DNA of 64,000 bases from Peronospora farinosa (lineage: Eukaryota > Oomycota > Peronosporomycetes > Peronosporales > Peronosporaceae): positions 496,001-560,000 of the forward strand of contig CANTFK010000943.1 of the NCBI GenBank assembly GCA_947646735.1. Direction: 5' to 3'. Within the stretch, counting starts at the first letter, position 1. Every line of letters begins with the position of its first letter. Both the position numbers and the translations under genes were made by a program. The notes below the pieces were generated by a model. It was not told the DNA's origin, made no database searches, and worked only from the letters and a program-made list of their open reading frames with translations. Shown here piece by piece: positions 45,067 through 56,547 of this stretch.

Positions 45067-46626
45067 TCAGATTGATTCAGGAGACAGCGATCGTGCTTGA
45101 TGCTGCTTCTGATTGTTTTCTTCTTTGCTCTCGATTTCGTTCTTATCCTGGAAAATTAAGTTTGGCTGCCATTGCGATTCTTGTGACTCACTACCATTCA
45201 TAACAACAATTCCCGTTACAAAGCCGGGAACATCAGAATTGCCATCGCTTCCACTCACAATGCTGACATTTGACTCTGTTCGCTGGACGTCTGTATGCAG
45301 AGACTCTGCTGTCAGTGGCACTTTGGCATTGGTCAGAGACTGAGGAGGAGCAAAATGCACGCGGTTTCGACCGTCATTTTGCATCGCTACTGGCTCCTCA
45401 GCTCCTTCAGTAGGTGTAGTATGTCTTGGAAGGTCCTGGTGTGGCGCACCAATCGACTCCTTGTTCAAGGAAGGAGGCTGTATTGAAGTCTGAACTGTTT
45501 CAGGAGCTAGTTCATTGGAAGTGACTGGAGCTGGAGCAAGAGCTGTACGACGTTCTTCGGATGTAGCGTGGAGACGCTGGTATAGCGGATCGTTAGCTTG
45601 CTCTCGCTCTTGTTCCTGTCCCTGCAAGATTGTTGTACGCAAGTTCTCGACAAGTTCATGCGGCCAATAGTACAGCTCTCCGTTTTGAGAATCAAAAAGC
45701 GACGACCGATGCAAGACGGTTTGATCCTCACGCGAATAAAAGTTGGAGCTCTCCAGTACGCGACGCCATTGAGCCAAATTGTTCAAGCTGTCAGCGGCGA
45801 ATACGCAATGGACCGTCTCGACGTCGACCAGGCTCATTGTCTTTCTGCATATTGGTGCGCGCGTAAATTTCTTTCGCTTCACGTAATGGCACATGACGGG
45901 CTTATCAAAGACAAATGCATTGTCGCGTTGAAGCCACGAGTAGCTGTCTGTGGACGAAAAGTGGATCATTCGTGCGGCTTCGTCGATAAGCATAACTACG
46001 GAAGGACGAAGGTCGCTCAGACGGCGAAAGATGCAAAGCTCAGTGGAGGTACGCTGCTTGTTACAGGCAACGACGACAGCCCAACGCTTTTTCCAGTGAA
46101 ACTTGCCACGCAGGAACAGCCATCCAGCGTGCACCTTCATATGGTCCAACAGCGCCGCACCAACAGTCTTTCGGCCGCTTTGGCGAGCAACATCCAGCGG
46201 TGTAAAGCCCTTGCGGTTGATTGCAAAGGCATCTGCCCCCGCCTCCAACAACGCCTCAATAGTTAGTGGGTCCACGTTTGTCATTGCGGCGTAATGAAGG
46301 GCTGTGTTTTTGAGCTTAGTGTCATCGACGTCGTTCACATCAGCGCCGGCTGCAATGAGCTGAGCTACAACTGGTTCATTGCACTTGCTTGAAGCGGCTT
46401 CCATGAGCGGCGAAGTGCCCTTACGATGATGTTTGAGGTTCACTAGGTTACGTGCCACTGCGTCGGATTCCTCGATATGCTCCTGGATTTTGGCTTCATC
46501 TCCGGTTCTGGAGAGTTTCCAGAGTGTAAGGAAGTCATTGCGAGGAATAGACATACTCTTTGGGTAGAAGATAATGCGTGGATGTGGTGGCGTAGGCAAA
46601 TGTGAAAGTAAATTATGTGCAGACAT
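45067..46626 (-). CDS. Ankyrin-repeat and PH-domain protein, copy B
   Basis: Single exon, up to 519 residues. ATG 46,626 is the first; a second ATG at 46,554 (MSIPRNDFLTLWKLSRTG) starts where similarity to copy A begins and may be the real one. Ankyrin repeats lie at about residues 65-165 (GTSPLMEAASSKCNEPVVA, NTALHYAAMTNVD, GFTPLDVARQSGRKTV) and the PH-like domain at about 170-300 (WLFLRGKFHWKKRWAVVVAC, STELCIFRR, ending LAQWRRVLES). The C-terminal 200 residues are Glu/Gln/Pro-rich and disordered, longer than in copy A. The paired domains suggest a membrane-linked adaptor (inferred). It and copy A are on opposite strands 29 kb apart. Confidence 0.82.
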   Translation of the reverse strand: MSAHNLLSHLPTPPHPRIIFYPKSMSIPRNDFLTLWKLSRTGDEAKIQEHIEESDAVARNLVNLKHHRKGTSPLMEAASSKCNEPVVAQLIAAGADVNDVDDTKLKNTALHYAAMTNVDPLTIEALLEAGADAFAINRKGFTPLDVARQSGRKTVGAALLDHMKVHAGWLFLRGKFHWKKRWAVVVACNKQRTSTELCIFRRLSDLRPSVVMLIDEAARMIHFSSTDSYSWLQRDNAFVFDKPVMCHYVKRKKFTRAPICRKTMSLVDVETVHCVFAADSLNNLAQWRRVLESSNFYSREDQTVLHRSSLFDSQNGELYYWPHELVENLRTTILQGQEQEREQANDPLYQRLHATSEERRTALAPAPVTSNELAPETVQTSIQPPSLNKESIGAPHQDLPRHTTPTEGAEEPVAMQNDGRNRVHFAPPQSLTNAKVPLTAESLHTDVQRTESNVSIVSGSDGNSDVPGFVTGIVVMNGSESQESQWQPNLIFQDKNEIESKEENNQKQHQARSLSPESI

Positions 46627-47225
46627 GCATCAACGATTGTTTTGGGACGCCTGAAGCGGTCACAATGCCCGTACAGTGTTGGACGCACAAGCGGATATTT
46701 TTGTGACAAGTGCGCTTATTTTTAAAGTATGTGTCCGTTTAGTATTGCCGCTATAATCTTATTAATATGTTTTGCGTGTGACCACCGGAAGCAAAGCATA
46801 AGCGAACTCTATTATGTAATAATCGAAGTGGTGGGAAGCGCGTTCGGTAGAACATGATCCACGAGCAAGTAATGACAAAGGGCTCACGATAGCTTTCGTC
46901 AACAATGGTAGTTTGCCCATTGAGCTTGAAGCTAACAAACATCCAGTCACAACACCAGATGGCAACACAACTAGTTCGCGCTGCCTCAAGCCTATGCATA
47001 CATGTCCTACCTTCCCATAAGACGCCGTCACAAATTAACAAAATTCGTTGTAAGTAAAGGGTCTACGGAATGTTTTTCAGAAATTCAGTGCGCGCACATG
47101 GGCGACGATCTGCACGGACGAAGCAAAAGACTTGGAACACAGACAAAACAATAATAACATACAAACGTGATGAATCCGCTTTATTTTAAAACAAAGTCTT
47201 AATCTCAGCAAGTCATTGTAGGTGT
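46627..47225. other. Intergenic
   Basis: About 600 bp upstream of the ankyrin-PH gene and downstream of polyubiquitin. A minus-strand frame at 46,751-47,041 is Cys/Arg-rich with no recognisable domain; I do not call it. Confidence 0.45.
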
Positions 47226-48746
<1,521 letters not shown>

Positions 48747-49665
48747 TTACAAATCGGACAGATCGTCCATTTGAGGCTGGTTTGGTGTCACAGTCTTCGT
48801 GGTGACGTACACAAACCCCTGCAGCGTAGCAACGAGCAAGTTGTACAGCACAATAAACTTGGTCCAGCCTGCGTATTCGTAGGTTTGTGCACACAATACA
48901 GCAAAGAATAGGATGGTTGCAGCGCGTCCAATGTAGTTGCCCAGAAACGGCAAGTACATCTCCACGCTCAGACCATGCACCACAGACTTCAAATCATACA
49001 TTATAACTGCCACGCCTATCAGTCACAAAAACAAGCAGGGTGCATTAGTCACAAGGATACTCACAGCTTCCTCTACCTCAAGATGGTTGAAGCAGCTTAC
49101 CAAACGCCATAGTATATAATCCCAACGTGACTGTATCACAAACATAGTTAGCAACAAATAATTAGCAATCCCACTAGCAATGCTGTTTGCAAAAGAATAG
49201 ATGGCCTGCAGCCATAGAAACTGCAAAACTCAAGACGATCAAGGACGTACCGGCTGCATATGTAAAGTGAATGAGCATGCCAAAACCTTGAATGATAGTG
49301 AATGCAGCGGCGAGCGTGTACATGCCACTAAAGACAATGTCCACTATGATCCCGTGGTCGCTTCCACTCTCTTCATCCTGACCTCCACCCCAGTAATTGC
49401 CGGCACTTTCACCGTATTCTCGTGGCTGATACTGTGGTAAAGCGTATGGATGAACGTTTGGCGCTGCATACGGCATCTTCTGCTGCTGTACTTGTGGACA
49501 GGTCCCGTGACTCCGAAACGTCTCCTCTTTTTCTTCTTCAGCACCTACGTCCACAGATGGATTGTGCATCGTGTGATTAGTACCTGCACTTCCAGATCGT
49601 AGCGATGGCACTTCCTCCTGAGGGCCCACAAGCGGCTGCTTTAGCTCTTCCTCGGGCAGGTTCAT
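48747..49665 (-). CDS. Four-span membrane protein, perhaps COPI-associated family
   Basis: Exons on the minus strand: 49665..49251, 49130..49101, 49015..48747, 237 residues. The middle exon is only 30 bases. These joins are the only ones that keep the frame and link hydrophobic segments sensibly (HFTYAA to VTLGLYTMAF to GVAVIMYDLKSVV). Residues 1-105 are acidic, then Pro/Tyr/Gln-rich and cytosolic. Four hydrophobic spans follow (IIVDIVFSGMYTLAAAFTII; VTLGLYTMAFGVAVIMY; ATILFFAVLCAQTYEYAGW; FIVLYNLLVATLQGFVYV). The motif YLPFLGNYIGRAATILFF recalls the COPI-associated (Golgi/ER vesicle) family, but this rests on shape and memory only. The C-terminus DDLSDL is acidic. Confidence 0.65.
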
Positions 49666-49790
49666 GGTATCCGGATAAATGTATAGGCGAATTGAATAAG
49701 TGCTCCTTCGATTTGATTCGACTGTTCTTTTCGAGGCACAAAATAGCTAATTTTGAGCGAATTAGCTACATTCATGCTACAATAACGACT

Positions 49791-51040
49791 TCAAGTTGAC
49801 TTGATTTCAGTAGCGGACGAGTCGATGCCATTCAGCTGCTCGAGTGCAAGCATCAAGGACTGCGTCCCCAATCGGCCATGTCCTTGGGCCTTTACAGCGA
49901 CGTACAGCTGGTTAGCGAGGGCAAGACCAGGAAGAGACAGGTTCATTCTACTCAAACATACAAGAAAGAGATTGTAAATACAAAAATCCGTCCTCCCATG
50001 CCTCAGACCATCGTACCCATCGGCTTCTTTCAGTGCGATGCCCATATCCTTAACAAAGTGCTCAACGAAAAAGCCAGGGTCGAAGTTGCGCTTTGCGATT
50101 CGAGGTCCGAGGTTGCTGATCGACCAGGAGCCAGCGGCACCTGCGCTTACGGCTCGGATAGCTTCCTCCACGTCCAAGCCGCTCTTTTGCGCATAGAGAA
50201 GACCCTCGACGACACCAATCATGTTTGTGGCAATCAGGATCTGGTTCACCATCTTCGTGTGCTGACCAGCGCCGGCGCCGCCCATATGGCGAATGTTCTT
50301 GCCCATGAGTTCAAAAAGCGGCAGTGTGGACTCCACAGTGTTGGAGTCACCACCAACCATAATGGAGAGCGTACCTTCTCGCGCGCCGACATCGCCGCCG
50401 GAGACTGGGGCATCCAGGCTAGAGACTCCTTTTAGCTTTGCAGCCTCATAAATCTCCTTAGCTAGCGACGGCTCACTCGTGGTCATGTCAACAATGACGC
50501 CTCCCGATTTTATTGAGGACAACACACCCCACGCAGGGTCCAGGAATACCTTGCGCACGTCGCTTGGGTAGCCCAAAATGCCAAAGACGATGTCTGAAAT
50601 GCACCAAAACAAGTACGTTCTGGGCTTAGCTACATGAACGATTCGGAAGATGAAAAGATGATATTGTAAGAGTGAAAACACGAACCAGAAACCTTTGCCA
50701 CTTCCGCGGGGGAGCTGGCCAATTGTGCGCCTTGTTTCTTGATGCCCTCACACTTGGACAACGTGCGATTGAACACCGTTACCTCATATCCGTGTTTCTA
50801 ATCTCCAAGCACCAGTCGAAACATCAGCAAAGACCTTCCTTCTTTTCTTATTGATATGTTACGTCTACAGTAGATGGGGTTCCTACACGTACCAGGATGT
50901 GGCTAACCATGCTAGCGCCCATGACGCCCGTTCCAACCCATCCAACTCTAGACAAAAGCACATTTCCATAACGTTAGACTTGAGAAACAACAACACGTAT
51001 TCTTTCCCAGTCTGTACCTGGGCTTGACAACCGCAACCAT
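49791..51040 (-). CDS. 3-hydroxyisobutyrate dehydrogenase-type enzyme, copy 1
   Basis: Exons on the minus strand: 51040..51018, 50947..50893, 50797..50686, 50593..50017, 49950..49791, in phase, 308 residues, the usual beta-hydroxyacid dehydrogenase size. The family oxidises small 3-hydroxyacids (valine catabolism) or reduces glyoxylate and succinic semialdehyde with NAD(P). The first coding exon is only 23 bases (MVAVVKPR). The Rossmann motif [13 protein letters not shown] follows, then [13 protein letters not shown], the substrate loop [22 protein letters not shown], and the catalytic Lys in [12 protein letters not shown]-terminal [11 protein letters not shown] and [11 protein letters not shown] are typical. 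The last intron (49,951-50,016) is 66 bases, a multiple of three without a stop, so retention would insert 22 residues. No clear mitochondrial signal is seen. It forms a tandem pair with the next gene. Confidence 0.9.
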
Positions 51041-51597
51041 TGTTAAAAGAAGCTCACGTCTTGCTAAATCAGAAGTGATCAGTGTAAACCTTCAAGCATC
51101 TGCAAGCAAGTCTTTCATTGGATGTAAAGCTTGCTGAAGATTCAATAGGGTGTGGGTGGATTCAGCTTATGTGCATGACCGGAATGTAAACTTTAGGCGT
51201 ACTAACCTGCATTGCAAAACTTTTTAATTAGCTTGAGGAGTCCACGAAATCCGGGAACGATAAAGCTACTTCAGTCTCAAAATGGCAGCACTGGGAGACT
51301 CCTTGTTCTAGTGCAATGGACCGTGGTCGTCTGTGCTACATGGAACCAGTTGTTGCCACTAACCTCGCAAACCTTTGGATTGGTAGGAATAGCATCTTAC
51401 CCATTACCAAAATGAGCTTGTGTCAAACAATCTTTTGCTGACAAGTGGAAGCCATCATGACCCTCACTCAAGGCAGAAGAATACGTTACAGTAGTCGACC
51501 GGCTGAGAGGATTACACCACTTCCACGTTGTTGGTTTTCTCTGGATAAATACCTAGGCAACATTCCGTACGTAGCACGCATTGGGTCAGGCAACTGG
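51041..51597. other. Intergenic between the tandem dehydrogenase genes
   Basis: 557 bp with no recognisable gene. A short plus-strand frame at 51,212-51,415 has no domain. It holds the upstream region of copy 1. Confidence 0.45.
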
Positions 51598-53916
51598 TCA
51601 CAGGAAATTGTTTCGTTTTTGCGTCGTACCATTCAAATGTTCCAATGCGAGCATCAACGCCTGGGTACCCATTCGGCCGTGTCCTTGCGCCTAATAAACT
51701 CATACGTGAAATTAGCAGCTGAGACAACAGCGGCTTCATTCTGGGAGACACACCTTTACGGCAACGTAGAGTTGATGTGCTAGCGAAAGTCCGGGGAGCG
51801 ATAAGTTCATGCTGCAGTAAGGAACGACGTTAGTATGATTCATCTTCTTCCAGCATTACCAATTGCAGTGAAATCACTCAGCGCACTTCTCTGCTTCTTT
51901 AAGAGCGATACCCATGTCTTTCAGGAAATGCTCCACGAAAAAGCCTGGGTCGAAGTCTCGTTTGACAATGCGCGGACCCATATTACTGATAGACCACGAA
52001 CCAGCTGCGCCCGCGCTCACGGCCTGAATGGCTTCGTCCATGTCCAGACCACTCTTTTTCGCGTACAGAAGGCCTTCAACCACTCCGATCATATTGGTAG
52101 CAATCAATATCTGGTTCATCATTTTTGTATGCTGGCCCGCTCCGGCAGGTCCCATGTGGCGAATGGTCTTGCCCATGGCGCTAAGGAACGGCATCGTGAA
52201 GTAGACAGAATCCATGTCACCACCAACCATGATGGATAGTGTTCCGTCGCGAGCACCAACATCGCCTCCTGACACAGGCGCATCAAGAGTTGAAACACCC
52301 TTCAGCTTGGCCGCATCGTATATCTTCTTCGCTAACGCAGGTTCACTGGTAGTCATGTCCACGATGATACCACCAGCCTTCATTCGCGAGAGCAAACCCG
52401 AGTCTGGATCGAGCACTACCGACTTGACGTCGCTAGGATACCCTACCATGATGAACACAATATCTAAAATATAGAATAGTAAGGCCACAATACGCACTGA
52501 ATCATAATACAGTATCAATGTTACGAACCGGAGTTTTGGGCAACTTCGGCAGGCGACCCAGCTACTCTTGCACCCTTTTCTCGTAGCTCGTCACACTTCG
52601 AAAGCGTTCGGTTGTATACAGTGGCTTCATAGCCAAGATTCTTCGGGAATGACAATAAAAGCTCAATGAATATCAATGCACTAATCAAAAACCCCGCCAA
52701 ATTATTCAATAGGAATCTTACCATCAAATGCCCACACATGCTAGCACCCATAATACCCGTTCCGATCCAGCCCACACTGTACAAAGAACAACGCACGTGA
52801 GTGTAACTTTGCAAGTAGAAACTAAAAATAGTACTGCAAAGCATACCGAACTTTGACGCGCGACGCAGGTATGAGGTCGAGCGATTGAGTCTGGAACAGC
52901 GCTGCAAATTTAGAAAAAACACAAGAAACATTAGAAAAACATCAGAAAATTTGCACCTCGAGGTAAGTTGATCCAGCACGAAGCTGCATTATAACGTGTA
53001 GCATCGTACAATTTGTTTTCGAGGAAGAGGTTTCCAATTCTGACTGAGCCGTGACAAGCTGTTGTTCTACGGGCGCAACCGCAGCAGAAACTGAAGCAAC
53101 TGCTACTTGCTCTTCCTTCTGCCGGCTCTGCGAATTTAACACGACGAGCTCATCATCAATCACAACACGGCTCTCTGAGTATGACTTGAACAAGTGCTCG
53201 CTCAGACGATGGTTGTGCCTGTTAATTTGAGCCACAACACGGACGACATACTTGCTCTTGCCATGTGTTTCAGGATCATTTGGCTTGCGTTCCGAGATGC
53301 AAGCTCGAATCATAGCGGGACATCCCATATAGCGATAATGCTGTCTTGGTCTTTTACCTTTTCCACGAGGTTTTGTCTTTACGCCGTGTGTGCACAAGTA
53401 CAGTTTCTTGACGAACCCAACACTCTCGTCAATAGGTTCTTTCAAGCTATTTCGCTTAGCAGCTCGACAATTGACAGCTTTAGCAGAATCAGACGTTCGT
53501 AATCGCATTGGCTGGTGCGTCGTTTCGCAATAAATGTCCATGGCACGATGAAAATCGTTCCACGAGTCAAAGCTTTGCTCCATGCCCACGCACTGCACGA
53601 GCGCCTGCTCCTGTTCCTGTTCTTGTATCTGCTCCTCCATCATAGACACAAGACTAGATGGCTCTTCTTCCGTTTCATCATCACGCTCTTCCTCATTCAG
53701 TTCTGATTCAGCTCCACGTTTGCCCATGAGGCTCGTAAAAGTTTGTTGTTGCTGCGTCTCTATGGACGATTCTACACTCGATGGAGCTTGAACTACTTCA
53801 ATTTTGGATGTGATAACGTTCAAGCTTCCAATTTCATCTTTTGTAGGCGTTGAAAAGCTCGAACTGCCATCGAGAGACGCACTGCTGCGATGTCGTCCTT
53901 TAGTCACCGAGTTCAT
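51598..53916 (-). CDS. Putative FAR1-domain / 3-hydroxyisobutyrate dehydrogenase fusion (copy 2)
   Basis: Proposed minus-strand exons: 53916..53010, 52901..52847, 52776..52722, 52640..52529, 52463..51887, 51811..51754, 51690..51598, all in phase, 618 residues. The first exon has an acidic/Gln-rich N-terminus and a FAR1-type zinc DNA-binding domain (about 115-250: SWNDFHRAMDIYCETTHQP, LCTHGVK, GKGKRPRQHYRYMGCPA, INRHNHRLSEH). The rest is a complete dehydrogenase: [56 protein letters not shown] with the Lys kept, LPGLSLAHQLY. Exons of 55, 112 and 577 bases equal those of copy 1. The dehydrogenase part has no in-frame ATG before its first long exon, and the strong acceptor at 52,902 needs a phase-1 donor; GTACGA at 53,009 in the FAR1 frame fits. 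Alternative: two genes, FAR1 ending at 52,942. The enzyme is near certain, the fusion is not. Confidence 0.65.
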
Positions 53917-54024
53917 ATGCTTTTTGGCTAGAACTTTGAATCAAAAAGTGACGCGGGCGCAAAATCGATCGCATTATTTGTGATTATCACAAATTTAGTC
54001 CATATTAGGGTCATTATCAGAGTG
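53917..54024. promoter_or_regulatory. Divergent upstream region with a 19 bp dyad
   Basis: 108 bp between the start codons of the FAR1 gene (minus) and the SUN gene (plus). ATTTGTGA-TTA-TCACAAAT at 53,976-53,994 is a perfect dyad with 8-base arms, nearly central. Binding-site function is inferred. Confidence 0.45.
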
Positions 54025-56496
54025 ATGGTCGAAGGCAACGTGTACAATCGGCGGCTGCGCAGCTGCAGACGCTCGGATGCGACGTCTTCCGAGGACGAAG
54101 AGGAACTGGAAGATATTACGACAAGTAGAAGTCAACGCTATGGGATTCATACACCTGAGCCGGTCCAACGCACGCTAATATTGCGATCAGGAGATGATCT
54201 TGAGGACGAGGATGAAGACGATAGCGAGTTGGAAGAGTTGGACGGCTATGGAGAGAAAGTTTACTGCAATACGACATACAAGACGCCTTTGATGAGTGAG
54301 AAAGATGTAACAAAGTCTATTGAAGTTGAGGAAGAAAATGACAGGGACATGGAAACGCACGAGCATCGAGTACGACGCTCGGAGCTCAAGAGACGAGCAG
54401 CGGGAGTTGCTGCTTGTTTTAAGAGACCTCATAATGGTAGTGGATTGTGGCATAAGATTATGGACTTGAAAGCTGTGAAGAAGTTACTCAAATACTTGCG
54501 AAGATTGTGGCGTTTCATACTGCGCAATTCGTTCATGGCGGTAAATGTACTGTGGCTACTTGCACCGTTGTGCTGCTTCGTGATCGCTATTACGGTCCCA
54601 CAGTATCTGGCAAGCGCGATTGAGTATGTTGATGTCTTGTCTACGAAAGTAAGTGGTGCGCGTGGGCGCACAGATACAGGTTTTGAGATGGGGGCGATGC
54701 AATCCATGATGCGAGAGATCGTGGACTTGAAGGTGTTAGACATGACCAAGGAGATTAGAATGCTGCAGCAAACTGTACGGTATCAAGAAAAGGAAATTGG
54801 AGCTTTGAAATCGTTTCATGATTTGCTGCGTAATGCTCATAACGAAGTACAGCAAAAGTTCAGCCTTGTCGAATCTGACAGCGCTATCACAGTCCACGTG
54901 CAGAACGTTGTGGCCAAGCATACAGAAAAAATGGTTAGTGTCGTGCGATGTTTATCATTGTTTATACGGTAACGTATTAACCATGGTGTGTACTATGCTG
55001 TATGATCCACTTTTTTCGACGTAGTGGGAGAACTTCCTGGGTAAGACCTCACAACTGCAGCAAGACTTGCGGTCTATATCGAAGCAACAAGCTCAGCTCT
55101 CATCTGTAGTAATGAAGCAGCAAGAGAAGATGGATGTAAGCTGGTTTATTCCTTTCTTCAAGTGATATGTGACGTTTTACTAGTTACTAAGACACTACGT
55201 TTGACATGTAGTTTATGCAAGATATGATGAAGAAGGCTGCAACGGCTCCGACACCAGATACAGCAAACGAGTTTGCATGGGGTCGTGAGATGCGAAAAGA
55301 ATTTAGTGGCTGGCGTGATTCATTCGAGCGCGAGCTGGAGTCTGAGATGCAACGTAAGATGCAGGCTGTGGAGAGCCGCATGTTGAGGGTGTTACAAGAA
55401 GAAAAACAGGCGTTTTCTTCCAGTGCTGATGCTCTTCGAGGCTTGGATGCCACTGACCCGGGGATCCTCCGCGTCATTGAGGTAGCAGTACAGGCTGTTG
55501 AAATTAAGAAAACGGGACGCGTGGATCATGCAGCCCTGGCCAATGGTGCCTCAGTTATTCATTCAGAGCGGTACGTCTTCTTATAGTGTGGCGTGGGAGG
55601 TAAGCTCCCCCACGCCACATTATTGTTCGACTTCCTTTCTTACTAACCTGTGCATTCTCGTGATCTTGCCATTTCTCTAGCGACCTCTTGTATCAGGATC
55701 GATTGTCTCTGATCGAGCTTTTCACCCAGCTTATTGGATGGAGCGACCTCATTGACGATACCAAATTTACGTCGCCTTCATACCGCCGAGCGCCAGCCCC
55801 ATTATTGGGATTATTGCTGTCTTTAGGAGAAATTCCGTGGTGGCTCTCACGCCATAACGGTCGACCAGAAACTGCATTGTCGGTATGTACGCTTGTATTG
55901 CACCTTTTCGGATGTTTCAACATGTAGCAATTGCTGACACGAATATGCACGAAATAGGAAACGATGGAAATTGGTAGCTGTTGGGGTTTCGCAGGCTCAT
56001 CCGGTCGCCTCTCCGTTAAGTTTGCTTTGCAAATTATTGCAGACTCTATCACAATCGATCATATTCCAGCTCAAATCGCTTCTGACTTCAGTTCTGCGCC
56101 AAACGAGTTTCGTATCCTAGTAAGAAAACAAACTGTACCCGCTTTGCTGCTATCACGACCGTTCTAATATTAGTTCATATTTTGTTTCCTAGGGCATATC
56201 GGGCCATCCACTTCGAGAAACTGTGGATTTTATTCCCTTTGGGAACTTTTCGTATGCTAGCAACGGCCCGGCTAGTCAGACGTTCAAGCTCACGCCCCTG
56301 CAGGTAAGCGATGTCCTGATTGTTGTTTATTTCCAGGAGGTCCATTGCTAATAATGATCTGTGGCGTCCGAATGTCGTCTGTGCGTAGAGTCAACATTCA
56401 GCTATCGATGGTATTACCCTGGAGGTGCTTTCCAACCATGGTCATCCCGAGTATACGTGCCTGTATCGGTTCAGAGTGCATGGGCAGCCTGTGTGA
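54025..56496 (+). CDS. SUN: SUN-domain nuclear envelope protein
   Basis: Exons 54025..54933, 55025..55135, 55212..55570, 55681..55882, 55958..56119, 56193..56303, 56389..56496, in phase, 653 residues. SUN proteins sit in the inner nuclear membrane and join KASH proteins in the perinuclear space to couple nucleus and cytoskeleton. Layout: acidic nucleoplasmic N-terminus; one membrane span near residue 180-205 (FMAVNVLWLLAPLCCFVIAI); a long luminal coiled coil (about 240-420); a helical segment; and the C-terminal SUN domain with CWGFAGSSGRLSVKFA, ITIDHIP, SSAPNEFRIL, PFGNFSY, and after the last intron LEVLSNHGHPEYTCLYRFRVHG, the most conserved part of the family. The last acceptor (56,388) was chosen by phase among several AGs. 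It converges with the SET gene, only 51 bp between stops. Confidence 0.93.
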
Positions 56497-56547
56497 AGAG
56501 AGAGCAGCGCTAAATCAACTCAATCTATTTTATGAAGGGTAGGTTAT

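Noticed and set aside
46751..47041. Minus-strand Cys/Arg-rich frame between ankyrin-PH B and polyubiquitin
   Set aside because: No family recognised and composition typical of non-coding sequence.
49174..49250. Frameshift in the four-span membrane protein
   Set aside because: Direct reading suggested a broken frame, but an intron from 49,250 to 49,131 with a CTAAC branch site and a 30-base exon resolves it.
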